From positions 1 through 64,000 of the forward strand of contig NZ_LGUR01000204.1 of NCBI RefSeq assembly GCF_001270495.1: 64,000 nucleotides of DNA. The letters are read 5' to 3'. This document shows positions 44,901 through 54,078 of the stretch, in pieces. How positions within the stretch are numbered: position 1 is the stretch's first letter; the number at the start of each line of letters is the position of its first letter. The notes beneath the pieces are model-generated. The model was not told the origin of the DNA, ran no database searches, and worked only from the letters and a program-made list of their open reading frames with translations. The position numbers and the translations under genes were made by a program. Source of the DNA: Streptomyces viridochromogenes (GTDB taxonomy: Bacteria > Actinomycetota > Actinomycetes > Streptomycetales > Streptomycetaceae).

Positions 44901-44932
44901 GTCGTGCGGGCGCCCCGTGACGCCCGCACGAC
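44901..44932 (-). terminator. Terminator hairpin of hpd
   Basis: GTCGTGCGGGCG and CGCCCGCACGAC form a perfect 12-bp stem around CCCCGTGA. It lies 78 bp beyond the hpd stop and upstream of the propeller gene. Confidence 0.75.
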
Positions 44933-45010
44933 TGGAGAGGCCCGAGAGGGCCGTTGTGGTTGCGCTTTCTACGCTGTGCTGTCCAGGACTTCACGCTCTC
45001 CGCGAAAGCC

Positions 45011-46225
<1,215 letters not shown>

Positions 46226-46247
46226 TCAGGGACCGTTTCTGCGGGCT

Positions 46248-46259
46248 TCCTGTACAGGA
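46248..46259. promoter_or_regulatory. 12-bp palindrome in the hpd/Lrp intergenic region
   Basis: TCCTGTACAGGA is a perfect palindrome 25 bp before the Lrp gene start and 92 bp from hpd. It may be the autoregulatory operator. No second copy was seen. Confidence 0.4.
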
Positions 46260-46284
46260 TGACCAACCCACCCGGGAGGCTGCT

Positions 46285-46764
46285 GTGGCGATCGATCATC
46301 TGGACGGGCGGATCATCCTGCTGCTGGCGCGCGAGCCCCGGATCGGGGTGCTGGAGATGTCCCGGCGGCTGGGGGTGGCCCGCGGGACCGTGCAGGCGCG
46401 CCTCGACCGGCTTCAGTCGAACGGAGTCATCCGCGGGTTCGGTCCCGAGGTGGATCCGGCGGCGCTCGGGTATCCCGTCACCGCCTTCGCGACGCTACAG
46501 ATCCGGCAGGGGCAAGGAGCCGACGTACGGGCGCACTTGGCGACCGTGCCGGAGGTGCTGGAGCTGCACACGACCACCGGCACCGGGGACATGCTGTGCC
46601 GCCTCGTGGCGCGTTCCAACGCCGATCTCCAGCGTGTGATCGACCGGGTTGTCGGTTTCGATGGGATCGTCCGGGCCTCCACGGCGATCGTGATGGAGAA
46701 CCCCGTTCCGCTGCGGATCATCCCGTTGGTGGAGCAGGCGGCGGAGGACCGGGCGAACAGCTAG
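46285..46764 (+). CDS. Lrp/AsnC-family transcriptional regulator
   Basis: 159 aa. N-terminal helix-turn-helix (LDGRIILLLAREPRIGVLEMSRRLGVARGTVQARLDRLQ) and a C-terminal RAM effector domain (TAFATLQIRQGQGADVRAHLATVPEVLELHTTTGTGDMLCRLVA). GTG 46285 is preceded by GGGAGG. The divergent position beside hpd makes it the probable regulator of tyrosine catabolism, sensing an aromatic amino acid or derivative; that ligand is inferred. Confidence 0.92.
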   Translation: MAIDHLDGRIILLLAREPRIGVLEMSRRLGVARGTVQARLDRLQSNGVIRGFGPEVDPAALGYPVTAFATLQIRQGQGADVRAHLATVPEVLELHTTTGTGDMLCRLVARSNADLQRVIDRVVGFDGIVRASTAIVMENPVPLRIIPLVEQAAEDRANS

Positions 46765-46821
46765 GCCGTGTCCGGCCTAGGCCCTTCGTTCGGAGCCCGC
46801 GACCTGGTGGGGTGAGTCCGC

Positions 46822-47472
46822 GTGAACTTCTGGGAGTACCTGGGCAACCGCCACCAGCAGCTGCTCACCGACGCCCTGCAGCACGCGAGCGCCGTCTTCC
46901 AGTGCATGGTCGTGGCGACCCTGCTCGGCGTGCTGATCGGCGTGGCCACGTACCGGAGCGAGTGGGCCGGCAACTTCGCCACGCTCACCACCTCGGGCAT
47001 TCTGACCATTCCGTCGCTCGCCATGATCGGCCTGCTCATCCCGATCGTGGGGCTGGGCGTACCGCCCACGGTGATCACACTGACGCTGTACGGCCTGCTG
47101 CCGATCGTGCGCAACGCGATCGTCGGGCTGCGCGGCGTCGACCCGACCCTGGTGGACGCGGCCCGCGGCATCGGGATGTCCCGTCCCACGCAGCTGCTGA
47201 GGGTGGAGCTGCCGCTGGCCTGGCCGCCCATCCTGACCGGGATCCGGGTCTCCACGCAGATGCTGATGGGCATCGCGGCGATCGCGGCGTACGCCTCCGG
47301 CCCCGGCCTCGGCAATGTGATCTTCCGCGGGCTCGCCTCCCTGGGCAGCGCGAACGCGCTCAACCAGGTGCTCGCGGGCACGCTCGGGATCATCGTCCTG
47401 GCGCTGCTGTTCGACGCCGCGTACGTCCTGATCGGGCGACTGACCATCCCCAGGGGGATCCGTGTCCGATAG
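46822..47472 (+). CDS. Osmoprotectant ABC transporter permease (OpuCB-like)
   Basis: 216 aa with about six membrane helices. The EAA loop is VDAARGIGMSRPTQLLRVELPLAWPPILTGIR. QHASAVFQCMVVATLLGVLIG and ILTIPSLAMIGLLIPIVGLG are typical of the glycine betaine/choline/carnitine (OpuC, YehW) family. First of four overlapping genes; its 3' end overlaps the ATPase gene by 11 bp. Imports compatible solutes during osmotic stress. Confidence 0.9.
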   Translation: MNFWEYLGNRHQQLLTDALQHASAVFQCMVVATLLGVLIGVATYRSEWAGNFATLTTSGILTIPSLAMIGLLIPIVGLGVPPTVITLTLYGLLPIVRNAIVGLRGVDPTLVDAARGIGMSRPTQLLRVELPLAWPPILTGIRVSTQMLMGIAAIAAYASGPGLGNVIFRGLASLGSANALNQVLAGTLGIIVLALLFDAAYVLIGRLTIPRGIRVR

Positions 47473-48703
47473 CGACAACCACGGCGCCTCCATCGAGCTG
47501 GAGAATCTGACCAAGCGCTACCCGGGCAGTCCGCAGCCGGCCGTGGACGACGTGAACATGGAGATCAAGGCGGGCGAGGTGGTCATCTTCGTCGGCCCCT
47601 CCGGGTGCGGGAAGTCCACGACGCTCAAGATGATCAACCGGCTGATCGAACCGACCGGTGGCCGTATCCGCATCGGCGGCGAGGACGTCACCGACATCGA
47701 CCCGGTGAAGCTGCGCCGCAAGGTCGGCTACGCGATCCAGTCCGCCGGGCTCTTCCCGCACATGACGGTCGCGCAGAACATCGCGCTCGTCCCGAAGATG
47801 ACCGGCTGGTCGAAGACGCGGATCACGTCGCGGGTCGAGGAGCTGCTCGACCTCGTCGGGCTGGACGTCGGGGAGTTCCGCGGCCGGTATCCGCGCCAGC
47901 TGTCCGGCGGCCAACAGCAACGTGTGGGCGTGGCACGGGCATTGGCGGCCGATCCGCCGGTCCTGCTGATGGACGAGCCGTTCGGCGCGGTCGATCCGAT
48001 CACCCGTGATCATCTCCAGGACGAGTTGATCAGGCTGCAGCACGAGCTGCACAAGACGATCGTCTTCGTCACGCACGACTTCGACGAGGCGATCAAACTC
48101 GGTGACCGTATCGCCGTTCTGCGCGAACGGTCCCACATCGCTCAGTTCGACACCCCCGAGGCGATCCTCACCAACCCGGCGGACGACTTCGTGTCCGGGT
48201 TCGTGGGCGCCGGAGCGGCGCTGAAGAGACTGAACCTGACCCGCGTACGGGATGTGGAGATCACCGACTATCCGACGGTGACCGTCGACGACCCGCTCCA
48301 GGACATCTTCAACCGGCTCCGGTCCAGCGGCACCAACGAGATCCTGCTGCTCGACAAGCGCAGACGGCCCTACAAGTGGCTGCGGCGCGGCGACCTGATG
48401 CGGGCCCGGGGTTCGCTGGCGCGGGCCGGGACGCTGGTGCACGACACGGTGACCCGGGACGCCACCCTGCGGGACGCCCTGGAAGCGGTCCTCATCGACA
48501 ACGCGGGGCGGGTCGCGGTGACCGGGCGGCGCGGTGAGTACACGGGCGTCGTCGACATGGAGACGCTGATGAACTCCGTGCACGAGTTGCTGGAGGCGGA
48601 CCGGCTGGAGGCGCTGGAGGCCCAGCACGACCTGGAGGGGGCACGGGCCGACCGGACGCACGCCGAGCAGGAGGGCGGCGACGGAGGGGAGAAGAAGGCG
48701 TGA
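47462..48703 (+). CDS. Osmoprotectant ABC transporter ATP-binding protein (OpuCA-like)
   Basis: 413 aa. Walker A is GPSGCGKST, the signature is LSGGQQQRVGVARALA, Walker B is VLLMDEPFGAVD, and FVTHDFDEAIKLGDRIAVL is the switch region. From about residue 270 two CBS-like domains (YPTVTVDDPLQDIFNRLR and RDATLRDALEAVLIDNAGRVAV) serve in osmosensing or c-di-AMP binding in relatives. GTG 47462 lies inside the end of the previous gene, so translation is coupled. Confidence 0.93.
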   Translation: MSDSDNHGASIELENLTKRYPGSPQPAVDDVNMEIKAGEVVIFVGPSGCGKSTTLKMINRLIEPTGGRIRIGGEDVTDIDPVKLRRKVGYAIQSAGLFPHMTVAQNIALVPKMTGWSKTRITSRVEELLDLVGLDVGEFRGRYPRQLSGGQQQRVGVARALAADPPVLLMDEPFGAVDPITRDHLQDELIRLQHELHKTIVFVTHDFDEAIKLGDRIAVLRERSHIAQFDTPEAILTNPADDFVSGFVGAGAALKRLNLTRVRDVEITDYPTVTVDDPLQDIFNRLRSSGTNEILLLDKRRRPYKWLRRGDLMRARGSLARAGTLVHDTVTRDATLRDALEAVLIDNAGRVAVTGRRGEYTGVVDMETLMNSVHELLEADRLEALEAQHDLEGARADRTHAEQEGGDGGEKKA

Positions 48704-49599
48704 GCAGCCCCGAGGCCCCCAGGACGAGGCCGGCGGCACCGGAGGAACCCGACGACACGGGTGACATGGGTGACGCGGGCGGTACAGGTGACTTGGGTGA
48801 CATGGGTGACACGGGTGACACGGCCGAGGGCCCCGCTCCCTCCCCCACCGCCGCGAAGCCCCCGCCCCGGAAGGTGAGCTGGCAGAAACTCACCTTCGTA
48901 CCCGCGCTGCTGGTGGCGATGCTGCTCGCGACCTGGTTGTGGTTCCAGCAGGCCGACCTGGACGCGGTCTCCGAGAACGCGCTGTCGGGCGGTCAGGTCT
49001 CCAAGGCCCTGTGGCAGCACGTCGAACTGACGGTGATCTCCACCTTCTTCGTGCTGGTCATCGCGATCCCGCTGGGGATCCTGCTCACCCGGCGGGCGTT
49101 CCGGAAGGCGACCCCGGTGGCCATGGCGTTGGCCAACATGGGCCAGGCGGCCCCCGCGATCGGCCTCCTCGCCCTGCTGGTGATCTGGCTCGGCATCGGC
49201 CGGAAGGCCGCCCTGATCGGCATGATCGCGTATGCCGTCCTGCCCGTGCTGTCCAACACGATCGCCGGCCTCAAGGCGAACGACCCGACGCTGCTGGAGG
49301 CGGCACGCGGCATCGGCATGTCCCCGATGGGGGTGCTGACGCGGGTGGAACTGCCCCTCGCCGTCCCGCTGATCCTGGCCGGCGTCCGCACGGCTCTGGT
49401 CCTGAACGTCGGTACGGCCACCCTGGCGGTCTTCGGCGGGGGCGGCGGCCTGGGCGTGCTGATCACGGCCGGCATCACCAACCAGCGCATGCCGGTCCTG
49501 GTGCTGGGCTCGGTCCTCACGGTCGCCCTCGCCCTGCTGGTGGACTGGCTGGCCTCGCTGGCGGAAGTGCTGCTGCGGCCGCGGGGGTTGCAGACATGA
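48700..49599 (+). CDS. Osmoprotectant ABC transporter permease (OpuCD-like)
   Basis: 299 aa. The N-terminal 60 residues are an acidic, repetitive Gly-Asp-Thr/Met arm (GDTGDMGDAGGTGDLGDMGD) not typical of the family. One helix precedes the permease core with its EAA loop LLEAARGIGMSPMGVLTRVELPLA and ATLAVFGGGGGLGVLITAG. It overlaps the ATPase gene by 4 bp and the solute-binding gene by 4 bp (ATGA). Confidence 0.92.
   Translation: MSSPEAPRTRPAAPEEPDDTGDMGDAGGTGDLGDMGDTGDTAEGPAPSPTAAKPPPRKVSWQKLTFVPALLVAMLLATWLWFQQADLDAVSENALSGGQVSKALWQHVELTVISTFFVLVIAIPLGILLTRRAFRKATPVAMALANMGQAAPAIGLLALLVIWLGIGRKAALIGMIAYAVLPVLSNTIAGLKANDPTLLEAARGIGMSPMGVLTRVELPLAVPLILAGVRTALVLNVGTATLAVFGGGGGLGVLITAGITNQRMPVLVLGSVLTVALALLVDWLASLAEVLLRPRGLQT
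48754..48824 (+). repeat. 9-bp coding tandem repeats in the permease N-terminus
   Basis: GGTGACAYG-type units (GGTGACATG, GGTGACACG, GGTGACTTG) recur about seven times in frame, coding Gly-Asp-Met/Thr/Leu. Confidence 0.85.
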
Positions 49600-50564
49600 G
49601 GCGTCGGACGGGCGTGCTCCTGGCGACGGGGCTGGTGGTGGCGGTCACGGCCTCCGGATGCGGCCTGACCAGCGGCTCCCCCATGGCCGACGACGTGCGC
49701 CCCGGGACCATCGGCCGGGGCGAGCCGCTCAGGGGCGCCGAGCTGACGGTGACGTCGAAGTCGTTCACCGAGCAGCTCATCCTCGGCGCGATCATGGGCA
49801 TCGCCTTCGAGGCGGCGGGCGCGGAGGTGCTCGACCGCACCGGCATCCAGGGCTCCATCGGCAGCCGCGAGGCGGTGCGGAAGGGGGAGGCCGACGCCGG
49901 GTACGAGTACACGGGCACGGCCTGGATCACGTACCTGGGCCGCAGTGAGCCCATCGCCGACCCGCACGCGCAGTGGGAGGCGGTGCGCGAGGCCGACGCG
50001 AAGAACGGGGTGACCTGGCTCGAACCCTCCGCGCTGAACAACACCTACGCCCTGGCGATGAACCAGGCGAACCACAAGAAGTACCGCACGAACACCCTGT
50101 CCGAGGTCGCCGCGCTGTCGAAGTCCGACCCGGGCGCGGTGACGCTGTGCGTCGAGGTCGAGTTCGCCAACCGCGCGGACGGACTGCCGGGCATGGAGAA
50201 GGCGTACGGCATGGACGTGCCCGCGAAGAACATCACCCAGATGGACACCGGGATCATCTACACCCAGGTCGCGAAGGGCAGTTGCGGCTACGGCGAGGTG
50301 TTCACGACGGACGGCCGCATCAAGTCGATGAACCTCGTGGTGATGCGGGACGACAAGAAGTTCTTCCCCAACTACAACGCCGCCCCCATGGTCAACTCCA
50401 AGACCTTGAAGGAGTGGCCGGCCATCCCCGAGGTCCTCGACCCGATCAGCAGGAAGCTGAACAACACGGTGGCGCGGAACCTGAACGCGAAGGTGGACGT
50501 GGACGGGGAGGATCCGCATCAGGTGGCGTTGGACTGGATGAAGGAGGAGGGGTTCGTGAAGTGA
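49596..50564 (+). CDS. Osmoprotectant ABC transporter substrate-binding lipoprotein (OpuCC-like)
   Basis: 322 aa. The lipobox VTASGC follows a short signal peptide, so the protein is anchored outside the membrane. ELTVTSKSFTEQLILGAIMG is the OpuAC/quaternary-amine-binding start. EADAGYEYTGTAWITYLG and the conserved aromatic residues would form the cation-binding cage. ATG 49596 overlaps the stop of the preceding permease. It completes the four-gene importer. Confidence 0.94.
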   Translation: MRRRTGVLLATGLVVAVTASGCGLTSGSPMADDVRPGTIGRGEPLRGAELTVTSKSFTEQLILGAIMGIAFEAAGAEVLDRTGIQGSIGSREAVRKGEADAGYEYTGTAWITYLGRSEPIADPHAQWEAVREADAKNGVTWLEPSALNNTYALAMNQANHKKYRTNTLSEVAALSKSDPGAVTLCVEVEFANRADGLPGMEKAYGMDVPAKNITQMDTGIIYTQVAKGSCGYGEVFTTDGRIKSMNLVVMRDDKKFFPNYNAAPMVNSKTLKEWPAIPEVLDPISRKLNNTVARNLNAKVDVDGEDPHQVALDWMKEEGFVK

Positions 50565-50593
50565 GTGCGGGGGTGGCGCACCGCGCAGCCGCC

Positions 50594-51385
50594 CTAACAG
50601 GCAGGAACCGCGCCCTTCCCCGACTCCAGCGCCTCCAGTGCGCCCACCGCGCCCTTCAGCGTGGTCACCGGAATGAGCCGCAGGCCCTTCGGCAGTTCCG
50701 CCTTCGCGTCGGAGCACTCCGCTTTCGGTACCAGGAAGACCGTCGCCCCGTCCCGCTTGGCGGCCTGGGTCTTCAGGGACACGCCCCCGACCGCGCCGAC
50801 CTTGCCGGCGGCGTCGATCGTGCCCGTGCCGGCGATGGTGCGGCCGCCGGTGAGGTCGCCGCCCACGCCGTCGCCGTTCAGCTTGTCGATGATGCCCAGG
50901 GAGAAGAGGAGGCCGGCGCTGGGGCCGCCCACGTCCGCGAGGGTCAGGGTGACCTTGACGTTCTTGTCGTCGAGGTCCAGGTAGTTCAGCGCGGCCTGGG
51001 TCGCGGAGTCCTGGGACTCCTTCATCTGCTCGGTGTTGTACCGCTCGATCTCCTGGGTGCTCTGCCCGCTCGGATAGACCGAGTCGCGCGGCATGACCGC
51101 CTCGTCCGTGCGGAACCAGGCGTCGAGTACGTCACCGAAGCGCACGTCCGTGTCGGGGGAGGTCGCCTCGATGGTCGTCATGCGCAGCTGGCCGCTCGTG
51201 TCCCGGGTCGGCGCACCGGAGATCGTGATCACCGGCTCGCCCTTGTTCTCGCCCAGCACGTCCGCCGTCAGGCCGGGCTGCGTCAGCGAGAACGGCAGGG
51301 GCGCGAAGGCCGCCGTGGCGAGCAGGGCCACGACCGGCAGGGCGCAGACGGCGACGGCCCGGGGGCGCGTGAGACGAGAGAACAC
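50594..51385 (-). CDS. Secreted/membrane Lon-fold (S16) serine protease-like protein
   Basis: 263 aa. An N-terminal signal anchor (AVAVCALPVVALLATAAFAPLPFSL) is followed by a YlbL-like domain. The Lon catalytic part has DVGGPSAGLLFSL with the nucleophile Ser and GAVGGVSLKTQAAKRDG with the catalytic Lys. It lacks an obvious intact PDZ domain, which YlbL proteins usually have. Likely acts outside the membrane on misfolded or signalling proteins. It is convergent with the osmoprotectant operon. Confidence 0.85.
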   Translation of the reverse strand: MFSRLTRPRAVAVCALPVVALLATAAFAPLPFSLTQPGLTADVLGENKGEPVITISGAPTRDTSGQLRMTTIEATSPDTDVRFGDVLDAWFRTDEAVMPRDSVYPSGQSTQEIERYNTEQMKESQDSATQAALNYLDLDDKNVKVTLTLADVGGPSAGLLFSLGIIDKLNGDGVGGDLTGGRTIAGTGTIDAAGKVGAVGGVSLKTQAAKRDGATVFLVPKAECSDAKAELPKGLRLIPVTTLKGAVGALEALESGKGAVPAC

Positions 51386-51454
51386 GGGATCAATCTAACG
51401 TGGTGGCGGATTCCGGCCGGGTGCAGGTCGGGAGCTCCCCAGGTTGCCCCACCG

Positions 51455-51497
51455 AGGTCACGTACAAGATCTCGTCAGGTCACGTACAGGTCTCGTC
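51455..51497. repeat. Near-identical 21/22-bp tandem duplication at the enolase gene end
   Basis: AGGTCACGTACAAGATCTCGTC (22 bp, counted as two segments) and AGGTCACGTACAGGTCTCGTC lie back to back. The second overlaps the stop codon region of the enolase-family gene. Confidence 0.8.
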
Positions 51498-52605
51498 AGG
51501 CGGGATACAGGTCTCGCCGCTCCTTGGTGAAGCGCCGCAGCGCCTCCGGCAGTGGCGCCACCCCGATGCCCGGCGTCCGCGGGACCGGAAGATGGCCGTC
51601 CACCAGCACGAACGGCTCCGTGATGTCCTCGGCGAAGTAGCGGCTGGAGGCTGACGTGTCGCCCGGGAGCGTGCAGCCGGGCAGGGCCGCCAGCGCCAGG
51701 TTCGGTGCGCGGCCGATCCCCGTCTCCAGCATGCCCCCGCACCACACCGGCACCCCGTGCGCGTACGCCACGTCATGGACCCGCCGCGCCTCCAGGTACC
51801 CCCCGACCCGCGCGGGCTTGACGTTCACGACCCGGCACGCGTCCATCGCGATCGCGGACGCGGTGTCGCGGGCGTTGTGCAGGGACTCGTCCAGGCAGAC
51901 GGGGGTCGCGATGCGCTGCTGGAGACGGGCGTGGGCGTACAGGTTGTTCTCCGCCAGCGGCTCCTCGATCAGCAGCAGCCCGAACGCGTCGAGGCGCCGC
52001 AGATGCCCGGCGTCCGCGAGCGTGTACGCCGTGTTGGCGTCCACCTGGAGCGGCAGCTCCGCCCCGAAGCGCTCACGCACGGCCCGTACGGGCTCCAGAT
52101 CCCAGCCGGGCTCGATCTTCAGCTTGATCCGGACGTATCCGTCGGCGAGATACCCCTCGACGTCGTCCAGCAGCTCGCCGACGGTCTCCCTGATCCCGAC
52201 CGACACCCCGGCCGGTACCCGCTCCCGCACCGACCCGAGATACGTCGCCAGCGGCATCCCGTACGACCGCAGCTCCGCGTCGAGTACGGCCGTCTCCAGC
52301 GCCGCCTTGGCCAGCTCGTGCCCCTTGATCTTCTCCATCGCCGGGGCGAGGTGGGCCGTACCGAGCACGGGCAGCGCGGCGGCGCGCGGCAGCAGGAAGT
52401 CGCGCAGCACGAGCTCCGCGCCGGCCACGAACTCCGAGCAGTACAGCGGCTCGGGGTCGGCCGCGAACTCCGACCAGCCCTCGGCCGTGTCCGTGACGAC
52501 GTGCAGCAGGAAGGTGTCCTTCGTCGTCATCGTGCCGAAGGACGTACGGAAGGGCCTGACCAGGGGGATCGCCACGTGGACGATCTCGACGCGGGCGAGT
52601 TTCAC
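51496..52605 (-). CDS. Enolase-superfamily N-succinylamino-acid racemase / o-succinylbenzoate synthase-like
   Basis: 369 aa. MLE-subgroup residues are all present: KLKIE (acid/base Lys pair), LQVDANTAY (Asp), IEEPL (Glu), CLDESL (Asp) and VVNVKPARVGG (second Lys). The N-terminal capping domain is IPLVRPFRTSFGTMTTKDTFLLHV. By sequence it could be MenC or an NSAR. The overlapping GNAT gene upstream favours the NSAR pathway, where D-amino acids are succinylated, racemised and then desuccinylated. GTG 52605 follows AGGAGG and overlaps the GNAT stop by 4 bp. Confidence 0.88.
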   Translation of the reverse strand: MKLARVEIVHVAIPLVRPFRTSFGTMTTKDTFLLHVVTDTAEGWSEFAADPEPLYCSEFVAGAELVLRDFLLPRAAALPVLGTAHLAPAMEKIKGHELAKAALETAVLDAELRSYGMPLATYLGSVRERVPAGVSVGIRETVGELLDDVEGYLADGYVRIKLKIEPGWDLEPVRAVRERFGAELPLQVDANTAYTLADAGHLRRLDAFGLLLIEEPLAENNLYAHARLQQRIATPVCLDESLHNARDTASAIAMDACRVVNVKPARVGGYLEARRVHDVAYAHGVPVWCGGMLETGIGRAPNLALAALPGCTLPGDTSASSRYFAEDITEPFVLVDGHLPVPRTPGIGVAPLPEALRRFTKERRDLYPA

Positions 52606-53375
52606 GAGGTGGCCTCCTGGCGGGCGAGCGTGTACCAACCGTCCCGGGACATACCCCTCGCGGTGAAGCCGTCGGCGAATGCCTTCGTGAACACCTCGCG
52701 CACGGCCCGCCGCCAGTGCAGCGCCAGCTCGGGATCGGCGGCCCGCAGCGCCACGACGTCGTCCGGCACCCGGCACCAGACGTACCGGTCGGCCGGGTCG
52801 CGACGGGCGAGGGGTCCGCCGTCGGGGGCCGTGTGGGTGGTGGGCGCGGCCTCGCGGTCACCGGTGCCGCCGGAGTCGTACGGCTGTCCGGGCTCGATCA
52901 GGTCCCAGGCCACCGTCAGCCGGTCGGTCTCGTCGCCGTCGTTCACGCCGTCCGCCATGGGGCCGTAGAAGTCGACGAGGTACTCGGTGCCGACAGCGCC
53001 CAGCTTGACGAGGTTGAACCGGGCGTTACGGCCGACCAGCGGGTCGAAGGTCCAGCGCATCGTGCGCGCCCCGAGCTCCACCGCCCAGGCCCGCTGCGCC
53101 TGCTTGACCCGCACCCCGAGCCCCTGTTCGGCGGCGGCCATCAGGGAGTACGTCTCCCGCAGCGCGGGCGGCCCGAACACGGCGACGCTGGCGCCGGCCA
53201 GCCGCTGCCCGTCGTACGCGGCGTGCACCGCCCCGCCCGCGTGGGCGAGGCTGTGCAGCGTCTCGGGCAGTACGGGCGGCGCGCTGCGGGGCGTGTGCCA
53301 TACGTCGCTGAAGTAGTCGGCGACGGCGGCGAACCCGGCGACGTCGTGGACGGTGCGGACGATGAGTGAGGTCAT
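52602..53375 (-). CDS. GNAT-superfamily acyltransferase, partner of the NSAR-like enzyme
   Basis: 257 aa. GNAT-type segments are VWHTPRSAPPVLPETLHSLAHAGG, GASVAVFGPP and LGVRVKQAQRAWAVELGARTMRWTFDPLVGRNARFNLVKLGA, the COG3375 pattern. In Geobacillus and relatives the linked GNAT N-succinylates amino acids for NSAR. The last codons overlap the enolase start. An IclR regulator gene lies 52 bp downstream of it on the chromosome, but is transcribed first. The acyl donor is inferred. Confidence 0.8.
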   Translation of the reverse strand: MTSLIVRTVHDVAGFAAVADYFSDVWHTPRSAPPVLPETLHSLAHAGGAVHAAYDGQRLAGASVAVFGPPALRETYSLMAAAEQGLGVRVKQAQRAWAVELGARTMRWTFDPLVGRNARFNLVKLGAVGTEYLVDFYGPMADGVNDGDETDRLTVAWDLIEPGQPYDSGGTGDREAAPTTHTAPDGGPLARRDPADRYVWCRVPDDVVALRAADPELALHWRRAVREVFTKAFADGFTARGMSRDGWYTLARQEATS

Positions 53376-53427
53376 GCTCCGAGTGTCGAGGTGGTGACGG
53401 GCCTTCGCCCAGACCTCGGACGGCGCG

Positions 53428-54078
53428 TCACCGCAGTGCCTCCGCCACCTCCCGCGCCGCGTCCACGACCCGCGGTCCCACCCGCTCCGGCACCGCGTCG
53501 GCCAGCATCACCACGCCCACGCTGCCCTCGACGCCGGTGACGCCGATCAACGGCGCGGCCGCCCCGCTCGCTCCCGCCTCCAACTCCCCGTGGGTCAGGG
53601 TGTATCCGGGATCGTCCAGCGGCTGGTGCCGGGCGGAGAGGATCGCCCGGCCCGCGGCCCCGCGGTCCAGGGGATGCCGGAATCCGGCCCGATAGGCCAC
53701 GTGATAGTCCGTCCAGGTCGGTTCGACCACTGCGACGGCCAGTGCCTCCGTACCGTCCACCAGCGTCAGATGGGCCGTCGCCCCGATGTCCTCGGCGAGC
53801 GAGCGCAGCGCGGGCAGCGCGGCCTCCCGTACCAGCGGATGCACCTGTCGGCCCAGTCGCAGCACGCCCAGCCCGACCCGGGCGCGGCCGCCCAGGTCAC
53901 GGCGTACGAGTGCGTGCTGTTCAAGGGTGGCGAGCAGCCGGTACACAACGGTCCGGTTCACGCCCAGTTTGTTGGAAAGCTCGGTGACGGTCAGCCCGTG
54001 GTCCGTGTCGGCCAGCAGCTTGAGGACGCGCAGTCCTCGGTCGAGCGTCTGAGAGGTCTCCGCGGTCACGACGCCCAC
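53428..54078 (-). CDS. IclR-family transcriptional regulator
   Basis: 216 aa. N-terminal winged helix (QTLDRGLRVLKLLADTDHGLTVTELSNKLGVNRTVVYRLLATLEQ) and C-terminal IclR effector domain (LPALRSLAEDIGATAHLTLVDGTEALAVAVVEP, RAGFRHPLDRGAAGRAIL). It lies directly upstream, on the same strand, of the GNAT and enolase genes and probably controls them. The ligand is unknown. Confidence 0.92.
   Translation of the reverse strand: MGVVTAETSQTLDRGLRVLKLLADTDHGLTVTELSNKLGVNRTVVYRLLATLEQHALVRRDLGGRARVGLGVLRLGRQVHPLVREAALPALRSLAEDIGATAHLTLVDGTEALAVAVVEPTWTDYHVAYRAGFRHPLDRGAAGRAILSARHQPLDDPGYTLTHGELEAGASGAAAPLIGVTGVEGSVGVVMLADAVPERVGPRVVDAAREVAEALR

Noticed and set aside
51496..52605. menC (o-succinylbenzoate synthase) as a firm call
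   Set aside because: Catalytic residues do not separate MenC from N-succinylamino-acid racemase. The linked GNAT gene and, as far as I know, the futalosine route in Streptomyces argue against a menaquinone role.
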